Source of the DNA: Egbenema bharatensis
GTDB taxonomy: Bacteria > Cyanobacteriota > Cyanobacteriia > Elainellales > Elainellaceae
Assembly: GCF_048077055.1 (NCBI RefSeq)
Contig: NZ_CP182236.1
Location: 5,890,001 to 5,954,000, forward strand
Reading direction: 5' to 3'
Length of the DNA stretch: 64,000 nt
The stretch's first letter is position 1, and each line of letters begins with the position of its first letter. This document shows positions 37,604-46,548 of this stretch, piece after piece. Made by a program: the position numbers and the translations under genes. Under the pieces are notes generated by a model. It was not told where the DNA came from, ran no database searches, and was given only the letters and a program-made list of their open reading frames with translations.

Positions 37604-40585
37604 CTACTGTTCCGCCCCCTCGATCGGCGCAAACCCCTGCCGTTGTACGTTCTCGCTGATGTGACGCGGTTCCAGGAATTGCAGCAGGTAGTCCGGGCCG
37701 CCCGCCTTAGAGCCGACTCCAGAGAGCTTGAAGCCGCCAAAGGGTTGACGAGCGACGATCGCCCCGGTGATGTGACGGTTGATGTACAGGTTGCCTACCT
37801 CAAAGTCCTCCTGGGCCCGCTGAATGTGGGAGGGGGTGCGGGAGTAGAGTCCTCCGGTCAGACCATAGTTGGTGTGGTTGGCAATGTCGATCGCCTCGTC
37901 GAATGTACTGGCTCGGAGCACAGCCAGGACGGGGCCGAAGATTTCCTCCTGGGCGATCGTTCCCGTGGGGGAAACATCGGTGAAGATCACCGGGCCAACG
38001 AAGAAACCAGGGTCAGGTGCAGGGAGTTCTAGCGCGACCGTTGCTTCCTGTTTGCCTTTTTCAATGTACTCCTGAATCCGCTTTTGAGCCGCTCCATCAA
38101 TCACTGGCCCGACCTGGGTACTGGGGTCTTCGGCAATACCAATGTTGAGCGATCGCGTCGCCTCAATTAACCGCTTCACGAAGATGTCGTAGATTGGTTC
38201 GAGAACGATGACTCGGGAACAGGCAGAACACTTTTGACCGCTATAGCCGAACGCTGAATAGACAACCCCCTGAACCGCCTGATCCAGATCCGCACTCTCA
38301 TCGACGATCAGGGCATTCTTGCCACCCATTTCGGCAATCACCCGCTTCAGGTGTTTCTGTCCCGGTTGCAGGTCTGCCGCATCCCGGTAAATTTGACAGC
38401 CGACTTCCTGGGAACCCGTGAAGGTAATCATATGGACATCAGGGTGCTTCACCAGGTACGCGCCCACCGTGGAACCCTTACTGGGCACGTATTGGAACAC
38501 GCCCTCAGGAATGCCCGCATCCACCAGGATTTCCGTAATTTTCGCGGCAATCACTGAGGAAGTTTCCGCCGGTTTCAGTAAGGTACAGTTTCCCGTCACC
38601 AAAGAAGCCACCGTCATGCCCACCGGAATCGCCAGGGGAAAGTTCCAGGGCGAAATCACCACACTGATGCCTCTGGGCTGGTAATGGTAGCGATCGGTTT
38701 CCCCAGCCACATCGTAACTGTGCCCCCGATCGAGCCGTTCCATTTCCTCGGCATAGTAATTGCAGAAATCGATCGCTTCTGACACCTCTGGGTCTGCCTG
38801 GTGTAAAGGTTTCCCGGTTTCCAACACCATCCAGGCACAGAGTTCCTCCCGCCGTTGCTCCATCAGGTTGGCCGCCCGCCGCAGAATATCCGCTCGATCG
38901 CGGGCAGGAGTTTTCTTCCAGCCTCGGAAAGCGGCCTTCGCCGCCTGAATCGCCTGCTCTGCCTGCTCGATGCTCAGGAGTCCAACCTGTCCCACCACTT
39001 CCTCTGGATTGGAGGGATTGACCGAGTTGACGTAATTGAGGGTGTTGACCCGCTCCCCATTCACCAGCGGCAGGTAAGTTTTGCCCAACTGTTCCCGCAC
39101 CGATCGAATTGCCGCAAAGGCTCGATCGCGTTCCTCAGAAATCGAAAAATCCGTATCCGCCGAATGCTTAAAGCCGTTGTGGGGAATGGTTTCCGAGAAG
39201 GCCCAGGGGGATTCCATTTCAGGGGGAGCCAGCAGTTCTTCCACCGGGCGTTCCTCCAGGTTTTGCCGCAGGAAGGAAGTATTCGCTGTATTTTCCAGCA
39301 AGCGACGAATCAGGTAGGCCATCCCCGGAATTAACTCACCATAGGGACAATACACCCGCACCCGGAACCCTTCATTCACCAGGGTTTTCGCCAGCTTATC
39401 CGCCATGCCGTACAGCACCTGTAGTTCAATCCGTCGCGCCGGAATCTTTAGCTCCCTGGTAATGGCGATCGCATGGGCCTGGGAACGGACATTATGGCTG
39501 CCGATCGCGGCATAGAGATACTCATGATTCTCCAGCAGTCGGCGGGTCAGGGACTCAAAGCTGGCATCCGTCGAAGACTTGTGGGCAAATACTGGATTCT
39601 GCCAGTCATGCTGGATCGCCTTGATCGTCTCCTGATCCCAGTAGGCTCCCTTCACCAGCCGGACGGTGACAGGCTTGCCCCGTCGCTTGGCCCACTCAAT
39701 CCAGCGTTCCAGATCCTGCTCCGTATCCCGCAGATAGGCCTGCAAGGTGACTCCAATGTCCGTCCGATCGCGGAACTCTTCCTCCATCAGCAGATCTTGC
39801 AGGATGGCAATGGTCAGGTCTTTGTAGGCATACTGTTCCATGTCAAAGTGAACCGCCGCCCCTAATTCTTTAGCCCGTCTGAGCAGCGTCCGAATCCGAT
39901 CGATCACCCGCGCCTGGCTGCCCTTTGGATCGAGTGGATCAAATTGGGAATAGAAAGCCGTCAGCTTCACCGACACCTGTACCTTCGACAATGGCTCACC
40001 ATCTGCCTGATCGATGATAGGAACCGTAGACCAGCGTTTGGCGGCTTCGGTGAGTTCCTCCATTAAGTTGAGGTAGCGATCGAGGTAGGATTGGGCCTCT
40101 ACTTCGGTAATCACCGCTTCCCCCAGCAGATCCACCGTAAACCCCATCTTGTCCTTCCGCAGATGTTCGATCGCCTTCAGGACTTGCTTCACGTTCTCCC
40201 CAGCAATGTACTTCCGCGCCAGGGTTTCCACCGCCGTTGAAACAGTGGTTGCGGCCGCCTGTCCGGGCAAAGAATCGGGGCTGGCAAACCCCAGCATTCC
40301 CTTCAACGCTCCTGGCAATTCCACTGACTCATCGCTTAAATATTCCTGAAGATGACGGGCAATCTCCGCCTTACTGCGCAAAGACGGCAGGCAGTCAATG
40401 AAGCGAAACAACTGCACCCGCAACCCCGGATTGCTCATCGCCCAGGCCAGCATTTTGTCATCCCAGCGCATCTGATCCCGCATTTGGGCAAAAATCGATC
40501 GATTTTCCCGCGTTACCTCCAGCAGATGGCGGGCGATCGTTTGGGTTTGCGATTCGTAGGTGCTTTCAGAAACTTGTACAACCAC
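37604..40585 (-). CDS. putA: Bifunctional proline dehydrogenase / L-glutamate gamma-semialdehyde dehydrogenase
   Basis: 993 aa from a GTG at 40585, chosen because GGGGGAG lies 8 bp upstream and the frame before it (to 40798) is unlike the family. The N-terminal half is the FAD proline dehydrogenase barrel: VSVKLTAFYSQFDPL, GAAVHFDMEQYAYKD, TVRLVKGAYWD, ELQVLYGMADKLAKT, RVRVYCPYGELIPGMAYLIRRLLEN. The C-terminal half (about 490 on) is a class-type aldehyde dehydrogenase: ISPWNFPLAIP, TGSQEVG, the Glu in VIAEMGGKNALIV, and the catalytic Cys in SGQKCSACS. Together they oxidise proline to glutamate. No ribbon-helix-helix DNA-binding domain is present, so it is not the repressor-type PutA. Confidence 0.95.
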   Translation of the reverse strand: MVVQVSESTYESQTQTIARHLLEVTRENRSIFAQMRDQMRWDDKMLAWAMSNPGLRVQLFRFIDCLPSLRSKAEIARHLQEYLSDESVELPGALKGMLGFASPDSLPGQAAATTVSTAVETLARKYIAGENVKQVLKAIEHLRKDKMGFTVDLLGEAVITEVEAQSYLDRYLNLMEELTEAAKRWSTVPIIDQADGEPLSKVQVSVKLTAFYSQFDPLDPKGSQARVIDRIRTLLRRAKELGAAVHFDMEQYAYKDLTIAILQDLLMEEEFRDRTDIGVTLQAYLRDTEQDLERWIEWAKRRGKPVTVRLVKGAYWDQETIKAIQHDWQNPVFAHKSSTDASFESLTRRLLENHEYLYAAIGSHNVRSQAHAIAITRELKIPARRIELQVLYGMADKLAKTLVNEGFRVRVYCPYGELIPGMAYLIRRLLENTANTSFLRQNLEERPVEELLAPPEMESPWAFSETIPHNGFKHSADTDFSISEERDRAFAAIRSVREQLGKTYLPLVNGERVNTLNYVNSVNPSNPEEVVGQVGLLSIEQAEQAIQAAKAAFRGWKKTPARDRADILRRAANLMEQRREELCAWMVLETGKPLHQADPEVSEAIDFCNYYAEEMERLDRGHSYDVAGETDRYHYQPRGISVVISPWNFPLAIPVGMTVASLVTGNCTLLKPAETSSVIAAKITEILVDAGIPEGVFQYVPSKGSTVGAYLVKHPDVHMITFTGSQEVGCQIYRDAADLQPGQKHLKRVIAEMGGKNALIVDESADLDQAVQGVVYSAFGYSGQKCSACSRVIVLEPIYDIFVKRLIEATRSLNIGIAEDPSTQVGPVIDGAAQKRIQEYIEKGKQEATVALELPAPDPGFFVGPVIFTDVSPTGTIAQEEIFGPVLAVLRASTFDEAIDIANHTNYGLTGGLYSRTPSHIQRAQEDFEVGNLYINRHITGAIVARQPFGGFKLSGVGSKAGGPDYLLQFLEPRHISENVQRQGFAPIEGAEQ

Positions 40586-41091
40586 AGGTAATACTCCCCC
40601 TCTATTTGTAAAACAAGGTTCAGCCCAGTCAAGAGGGACGCTGAAACCTCGAATCGGCTCGCAATGGATCAGCACATTCAAAGAACCCAAATCAATGATT
40701 GCTGGTATCCTGCAACAGCCTATATTTACTATTGTCAACGGTGAATGGAATAACAACAGCCAATTGTTAAGGAATGCAGAGATTTGAGCAGCAGGCAAGA
40801 TAGCGGCACTACGGAATGCGCCCTATTTCTGAGGGATCTACTGTAAGGGCGTACTGTTATGTGTCCCCTACTGAGTTATTTTTCCCATACCCCGAATCCC
40901 TCACTTCCACCACCAACGGCAAAGGAATAGGGCAGGCTGGTTTCGATCGGCTTCAGTCCTTTTGATCCGATCGGCCTTCAGGAGCAACGGAGCTAGGGTG
41001 TAACGATCCGCCGCTTTCTAGATATTATTAATTACACAAAAAATTTTTAGATTTAGGCACAAGCAAAATTCATAAAGGGAGTGGGTGGGAA
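40586..41091. other. Intergenic region between divergent putA and the lipoprotein gene
   Basis: Holds the putA ribosome binding site (about 40594-40600) and, before 41092, a G-rich GGGAGTGGGTGGGAA that serves the lipoprotein gene. An AT-rich stretch at 41025-41060 may hold a promoter. No gene seen. Confidence 0.5.
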
Positions 41092-41970
41092 ATGAAACGC
41101 ACTAGACATTTGAAAATTCGTCGTTTAGGTATTTATATCAGTGTTGGTTTACTCACTGGAGTGTTGCTCAGTTGTAGAGGAAATGGTGATCCTGCCTCAG
41201 ATGCCAATTCCGCTCAAACCGATGGTTCATCCATGACCGGGCAGAATCTTGTCTGCAACACTCCTACGCATGTCGCTGAAGTCATGTGGAGTGATGGGGA
41301 ACCTCAGTTAACCTTCGCCAGCACTAATGAAACGGTATCTAGCCAGGTCAGCCCAGTCGCTGTCTTAAGTAACAATGATGGCAGCAGAACCTATGGCTAT
41401 CGAGACGATCGCGCTGTTTTCACGCGGTTTTACCTGGATGGAACCTGTTTTATTCAGGTGTTGGACGGGGAAGACAATGTGACCGTTGAGGCGTTTGGAC
41501 AGACGAGTGTGCTAGAGTCCGGGGAGGATACCAGTCAGGATGTGGATACCATTACTCCGACTGAAAATGACAGTGAGCCGATCGCGGCTGTGCCCAGTCC
41601 GGAAGCTAGCCCGGTTGTTGCACCAGATGCGGGGAATGATGAACTCGTTGCCACTGCTCCAAATCCCAATGGACTCTCGTTAAACTGCTCTGGGGTCATT
41701 CAAGATGAAGTAGACTTCACAGCCTACTTTAATAGTGATGCAGGTTTCAGTCGGGTTGAGTTCTTGCCCCGCACTTCTGAGGCAGACGAACCTCTCGTTT
41801 CCACGCTTTCCTACACGGGTAAAAACAGTGCTGGACAAAGTCTCTGGCGGGGTTCTGTCAGTGCAATGGCGGATGTCACCCTGGTGCATCTCTCTACCGC
41901 AGCGGCTCAACCGGGCGATCGAATTTCTGTAGGCTATGACGGTCGCTGGGGGCAGGCCATTTGCCAATAA
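41092..41970 (+). CDS. Putative lipoprotein of unknown function
   Basis: 292 aa. A basic N-terminus (KRTRHLKIRRLGIY) and a hydrophobic stretch end in a lipobox (GVLLSC, Cys at about residue 27), so export and lipidation are expected. The mature part has an Asp/Ser/Glu-rich linker (about 145-205) between two compact domains, the first with paired Cys (LVCNTPTHVAEVMW ... GTCFIQVLD) and the second likewise (LSLNCSGVIQDEVDF ... WGQAICQ). No family recognised. Confidence 0.72.
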   Translation: MKRTRHLKIRRLGIYISVGLLTGVLLSCRGNGDPASDANSAQTDGSSMTGQNLVCNTPTHVAEVMWSDGEPQLTFASTNETVSSQVSPVAVLSNNDGSRTYGYRDDRAVFTRFYLDGTCFIQVLDGEDNVTVEAFGQTSVLESGEDTSQDVDTITPTENDSEPIAAVPSPEASPVVAPDAGNDELVATAPNPNGLSLNCSGVIQDEVDFTAYFNSDAGFSRVEFLPRTSEADEPLVSTLSYTGKNSAGQSLWRGSVSAMADVTLVHLSTAAAQPGDRISVGYDGRWGQAICQ

Positions 41971-42096
41971 ATATCTGGTTACTAACTGGGTCAACTATTG
42001 CTCCCAGAAGTTCCAGATCTGATCGAAACCCGATCCAGTCTCGATGAGTTTGAGAATGGAAACAGGATCACTTCAGGATTGCAGATTGAATGATCT

Positions 42097-42238
42097 GCGA
42101 TCGTTTTACATTTCTGATTGGGCGGGCAAGATGCCCACCCCACAAGAGAGCAACAAAGGGGAGATCGGCGATCGTTTTACATTTCTGATTGGGCGGGCAA
42201 GATGCCCACCCCACAAGAGAGCAACAAAGGGGAGATCG
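42097..42238 (+). repeat. 71-bp tandem duplication containing the palindromic repeat core
   Basis: Bases 42097-42167 and 42168-42238 are near-identical; each carries one GCGGGCAAGATGCCCACC core. A GGCGCAC hairpin repeat (42245-42262) follows. No gene in 41971-42267. Confidence 0.9.
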
Positions 42239-42267
42239 GGTAGAGGCGCACCGCTGTGCGCCCTGAC

Positions 42268-42516
42268 TTAAAGCGTCATCGATCGCACGTAGATCCGCAT
42301 AATTTCTCCGGGTTCTTTGGTGGTGGCCTGTTGAATCTGGGAGAAGGGTAGGGGACGTGACCAGTCTTCGACTCGGCAGAAATCGCACTGGTACAGACGG
42401 GCAATGGTCAATTCCACATCATTGGGTTGACCAATCATCAGAATTTTCACGGAGCGACGGGCAGGGGAAATCAGTCGATCGCCCATAGGAGGCTGACCGA
42501 ATCGTTTGTCGGACAT
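42268..42516 (-). CDS. Small conserved hypothetical protein
   Basis: 82 aa. MSDKRFGQPPMGDRLISPARR start, then VKILMIGQPNDVELTIARLYQCDFCRVEDWSRPL with a CDFC pair, and a final EIMRIYVRSMTL strand. AAGGAG lies 9 bp before the ATG at 42516. The style is that of a conserved cyanobacterial protein, but I cannot name the family. It has a long, strongly structured 5' leader. Confidence 0.75.
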   Translation of the reverse strand: MSDKRFGQPPMGDRLISPARRSVKILMIGQPNDVELTIARLYQCDFCRVEDWSRPLPFSQIQQATTKEPGEIMRIYVRSMTL

Positions 42517-42539
42517 ATTAAATAAATCTCCTTACATTC

Positions 42540-42790
42540 CAGGGTTGGAAGAAACCCCAGAGACTAGCCCTCGTTCAGACAGGGCAAGCGGAAGGCATCG
42601 GGTGTTATCATACACCCTAGCCTGGACTAGCCGGTTTAGTCTGGGTCAGGAGGTTGAGCGTTTGGCTTGCAGGCGCGACGCTTGACCTCCGTTAGAGAAT
42701 TCGTCTCCAGGTCGTCCAGCTATCCCCCAGGTCTGTGCAACCCAAAAGACAGCTATAGCTGAAGAGATTAGCATCAATCGATCGAGCAAA
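42540..42790 (-). ncRNA. Structured leader or independent structured RNA
   Basis: Read on the minus strand toward the gene at 42516: a 13-bp stem between GGAGGTCAAGCGT and ACGCTCAACCTCC (plus-strand 42649-42690 region, with two G-U pairs), a GACTA/TAGTC stem (about 42624-42642), and an 8-bp hairpin CTGGGGTT/AACCCTGG just before AAGGAG. No open frame is present. It could be a cis-regulatory leader or a separate small RNA; no known class matched by eye. Confidence 0.4.
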
Positions 42791-42863
42791 TCAAGTCAAA
42801 ATTGTTACTGTTTGCTGCCATTGGGCAGGGGCTAAGGGGACTGATTCTGTCTTACGAATGCAA

Positions 42864-43012
42864 ATTAAATAACCTGACTCTTGTGGGGTGGGCAGCGTTT
42901 CGACTGAGCTTTCGACGGCTCGAGTGAGCCTCGCCGAACTCCTGAGCTCAAGTCGAAGGGCTCAAGCCGAAGTCTTGCCCGCCCAGTCAAATAGGCAGAC
43001 AATCCTGTTGGA
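42864..43012 (-). repeat. Copy of the 80-bp palindromic repeat with a nested insert
   Basis: Begins with the terminal ATTAAATAACCTG (42864-42876). The core is split between GGGCA and TCTTGCCC by about 75 bp that starts GCGTTTCGACTGAGC and ends GCTCAAGCCGAAG. The rest of 42790-43288 holds no gene. Confidence 0.85.
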
Positions 43013-43288
43013 CACACTGCAAGAAGGATTGGCGATCGCCTGTAAAAACCATATCTGTCGCTACAACGGAAACGGCGTGAACAAACTGATTCCTTCCCAG
43101 GATGCAACGATTTAAATCTCATCCGTACTGAATACTCATCCTGGTAGGGATATGGCACGCCGTGTCTCTACTGTTTTTATCTGACATTACTGTTTTTATC
43201 TGACATTTGATCTGACAGAAGTTCATGATCCAGAAGCCCCATTGCCCATTACATTGAAGAACAGAACATTAACCAGGATCACAATATT

Positions 43289-45036
43289 GTGGTGACAAAC
43301 CTGATCAATCCAATTCACTTTCGGCATCTGCGGGGTGATTTGTTTGGCGGACTGACAGCGGCGATCGTGGCTTTGCCATTGGCTCTGGCATTTGGAGTTG
43401 CTTCTGGAGCAGGGGCGATCGCGGGGCTGTACGGAGCAATCATTATTGGGTTCTTTGCTGCCCTATTTGGTGGTACTCCAACGCAGATTTCTGGCCGACG
43501 GGGCCCATGACCGTGGTGATGACCACCGTAATTGCCTCTCTGCTGGCGCGTTATCCCGATACGGGGCTGGCGATGGCCTTTACCGTGGTGATGATTGGGG
43601 GACTGTTGCAAATCCTGTTTGGGATGATGCGGTTAGGACAATACATTACCCTGATGCCCTACACCGTCATTTCTGGCTTCATGTCTGGGATTGGGGTAAT
43701 TATCATTTTGCTCCAACTGCCACCCCTGCTGGGTCACACTGGATCAGGGGCAGTGCTGGAAACATTGCGCCAACTCCCTGCCTATTTCCAGGAACCGAAT
43801 CTGATTGCAGTGGGGTTGGGATTATTGACCCTGGCGATCGTCTTTTTTACCCCCACCCGGCTGAATCGGTTTTTGCCGTCTCCCCTCCTGGCGTTGGTCT
43901 TTGTCACCCTTGTATCCGTCGTTCTGTTTGGCAATGCTGATGTTCCCCGAATTGGTGCAATTCCATCAGGATTGCCTGCCCTGCGGATGCCCACCTTCAG
44001 CTTGAATGCACTCCTGGAAATGTTGCGTTCTGGCTTAATGCTGGGGGTTTTAGGGGCGATCGATTCGCTGCTCACCTCACTGGTGGCGGATAGCATTTCC
44101 CGCACTCAGCATGATTCCGATAAGGAGCTAATTGGTCAGGGCATCGGCAACCTGTTGTCGGGGTTGTTGGGTGGATTACCAGGAGCCGGAGCCACGATGC
44201 GAACCGTTGTGAATGTCCAGGCGGGGGGCAAAACGCCTTTATCGGGAATGATTCACGCAATGGTGTTGCTGGTTGTCCTGTTTGGAGCCGGGCCCTTAAC
44301 CGCTCAGATTCCTCTGGCCGTGTTAGCGGGTTTGCTGTTGAAAGTTGGGATAGATATTTTGGACTGGGGCTTCATCAAACGGGCCCCCAGACTGTCCTTA
44401 AAGGGGACGGGATTAATGTATCTGGTCATGCTCTTGACGGTGTTTGTGGATCTGATTACGGCAGTGCTGGTGGGTACGTTTATTGCCAACTTGCTGACCA
44501 TCAAGCGGCTCACCGATGTCCAGAGCGATCGGATTCAGGCCATCACCGATCCCACGGAATGTAAAAACTTGAGTTTGGCTGAACAGGAAATTCTGACCCA
44601 ATCTGGAGGAGATATTCTACTGTTCCAGTTAGGCGGCCCCATGAGCTTTGGAGCCGCCAAGAGTATCTCCCGACGGCTAGCGATCGTAAAAAATTATCAA
44701 GCTCTGGTTCTGGATCTGACTGAAGTTCCCACGATCGGTGTGACAGCAGCCCTGGCGATCGAGGCGATGGTGCAGGATTCTATCCGCAGTCAACGCTACG
44801 TCTGGATTGTTGTTCAGCCCGGACAGGTGCAACATCGGATTGAAACGTTGGAACTCCACCGATTGGCGGCTGCCCACAAATCTACCCAAAAGCCCGGACA
44901 AAAAGCCCCTGTTGGAGCTTCTGCATCTCAAATTTACCAGGTCAGCGATCGATTTGAGGCCCTGCGATCGGCACTCGCCCTGATTCACCCGGAGAGGGTT
45001 CCCCATCTGGCAATGATGGACTCTCGGATGAAATAG
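43289..45036 (+). CDS. SulP family anion transporter with STAS domain, one frameshift
   Basis: Starts at GTG 43289. The N-terminal SulP signature GDLFGGLTAAIVALPLALAFGVASGAG is in the first frame (to 43510); the second (43507-45036) carries about ten membrane helices, LLSGLLGGLPGAGATMRTVVN, and a cytosolic STAS domain (about 44600-44990, VLDLTEVPTIGVTAALAIEAM). The break is at 43493-43496, where TCTGGCCG should be TCTGGGCCG; that restores QISGPTGPMTVVMT, the conserved SulP motif. Restored length is about 582 aa. Substrate is likely sulfate, bicarbonate or another anion; BicA-type bicarbonate uptake is possible but not shown. Confidence 0.88.
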
Positions 45037-45042
45037 GACTCA

Positions 45043-46206
45043 TTATCGACCGTTGCTCAGGAGTTCAGCAATCACGCGATGTTCATCAGGGGGTAGCATC
45101 GGATCAATCTTGCGGGCATCGGTAATCAACCAGTCCAGAGCCGCCGCCTGTACGTCGATCGCGGCTCCCGCTTTATCAACGCAGTAACGACCGAAGACGA
45201 GCTTATCCACCAGCCGTACCCCTGCCCCCAGGCGCGAGTACTCAAAAATTACGCTGTTGTCTACTGTGGCATTACTGCAAATGTGGCAGCTTGGCCCAAT
45301 CATGGACGGGCCAATAATGGTGGCTCCATCGTCAATCTGCGTCATGGCACCAATGTACACAGGGCCCTTGATGTCTACCTTGTCCCAGTTCACCACCACA
45401 TTCAGTCCGGTGTAAACCCCAGGGGCAACTTCCTTACCGGGAATCGGTACATTTTTGACCTTGCCCATCAACACATCCCGGATCGCCTGCCAGTAGTCCG
45501 GCACTTTACCGATGTCCACCCACTCAAAGTCCATCGAAACCCCGTAGAAAGGCGCACCCATCTCTACCAGTTTCGGGAACAGGTCGCCACCAATGTCAAA
45601 CTCCACGCCAGAGGGAATGTAGTTAAAGATTTCTGGCTCGAAAATGTAGATCCCCGTATTGATATCAGTACTGAGGGCTTCTTCAACAGCGGGTTTTTCC
45701 TGGAAGGTTTGGATGCGTCCGTCCTCGTCCGTCACCACAACCCCATAGCTGGATACCTGATCGCGGGGCACTTTCTTCATAATGATGGTGGCGATCGCCC
45801 CTTTCTCCCGATGCCAGCGCACCGCTTCCGTCAGATCCAGGTCAATCAGCGCATCACCACACAGCACGATGAACGTATCATCGAAAAAGGGGTAGAAATC
45901 CTGAATTCGCCGCATTCCACCCGCCGAACCGATCGCCTTACCCACCAGATTCCCTTCAACAATGCTGCCCTCAAACGAATAGGCAATCTGAACGCCAAAC
46001 CGCTGCCCATCCCGAAAGTAGTTTTCGATTTCGTGGGCCAGATGGCTGACGTTGACCATGATTTCGTCAAAACCATGCTGTCGTAGGAGTTCCAGCAAAA
46101 ACTCCATCACAGGTTTCTGCAAAATTGGGATCATCGGCTTGGGAATGGTGTAAGTAATGGGGCGAACACGAGTTCCCTTACCGGCTGCCAGAATCATGGC
46201 TTTCAT
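45043..46206 (-). CDS. Sugar-phosphate nucleotidyltransferase (NDP-sugar synthase)
   Basis: 387 aa. The GT-A-like pyrophosphorylase domain has the nucleotide motif LAAGKGTRVRPITYTIPKPM, FIVLCGDALIDLDL with the metal Asp, FQEKP and FDIGGDLFPKLVE. The C-terminal third is a left-handed beta helix (VVNWDKVDIKGPVYIGA, IGPSMIGPSCHICSN). This is the layout of mannose-1-phosphate guanylyltransferase-like and glucose-1-phosphate nucleotidyltransferase proteins of cyanobacteria. The exact sugar is not clear. It makes activated sugar for cell-envelope polysaccharide. It converges with the SulP gene with 6 bp between stops. Confidence 0.88.
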   Translation of the reverse strand: MKAMILAAGKGTRVRPITYTIPKPMIPILQKPVMEFLLELLRQHGFDEIMVNVSHLAHEIENYFRDGQRFGVQIAYSFEGSIVEGNLVGKAIGSAGGMRRIQDFYPFFDDTFIVLCGDALIDLDLTEAVRWHREKGAIATIIMKKVPRDQVSSYGVVVTDEDGRIQTFQEKPAVEEALSTDINTGIYIFEPEIFNYIPSGVEFDIGGDLFPKLVEMGAPFYGVSMDFEWVDIGKVPDYWQAIRDVLMGKVKNVPIPGKEVAPGVYTGLNVVVNWDKVDIKGPVYIGAMTQIDDGATIIGPSMIGPSCHICSNATVDNSVIFEYSRLGAGVRLVDKLVFGRYCVDKAGAAIDVQAAALDWLITDARKIDPMLPPDEHRVIAELLSNGR

Positions 46207-46548
46207 AAACTTCTATCCCTCTAATACCTGAGTTGCAAACACAATCGAAAGACAATCAAGCAAACGACCTTATCCAGTCTTTCATAAGCTTCATAGATCG
46301 CTAAACAAAAGTCACGGTTTTGCGAAAAAATTTGCAGAATCTATACTTAAGTGAAATTACAGAGGAGTTCTAACGAATTCCGGGCAGTTTTCCCGACCCG
46401 ATTAAACTCATCTCTTTCAAAAGGTTCCCATTCCTGAGGCATGAAACTCCTTCTCATTTTGCAAAATTTTTGTGAGCCACGTAACAGACTCCAGACTGAA
46501 ATTAATGTAGCTGATTGTAGTGAGCATTAGGATTGGATATGCCTATGG
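46207..46548. other. Intergenic region upstream of the nucleotidyltransferase gene
   Basis: Promoter/leader space for the minus-strand gene at 46206; a TTTTGCGAAAAAATTTGC stretch at about 46318-46335 is the only notable element. No gene seen. Confidence 0.4.

Noticed and set aside
43289..45036. Programmed frameshifting as the cause of the SulP and other GGGCC breaks
   Set aside because: Unrelated housekeeping-type genes share it, several would need the same shift at a run with no slippery heptamer, and homologues are unbroken; a sequence error is simpler.
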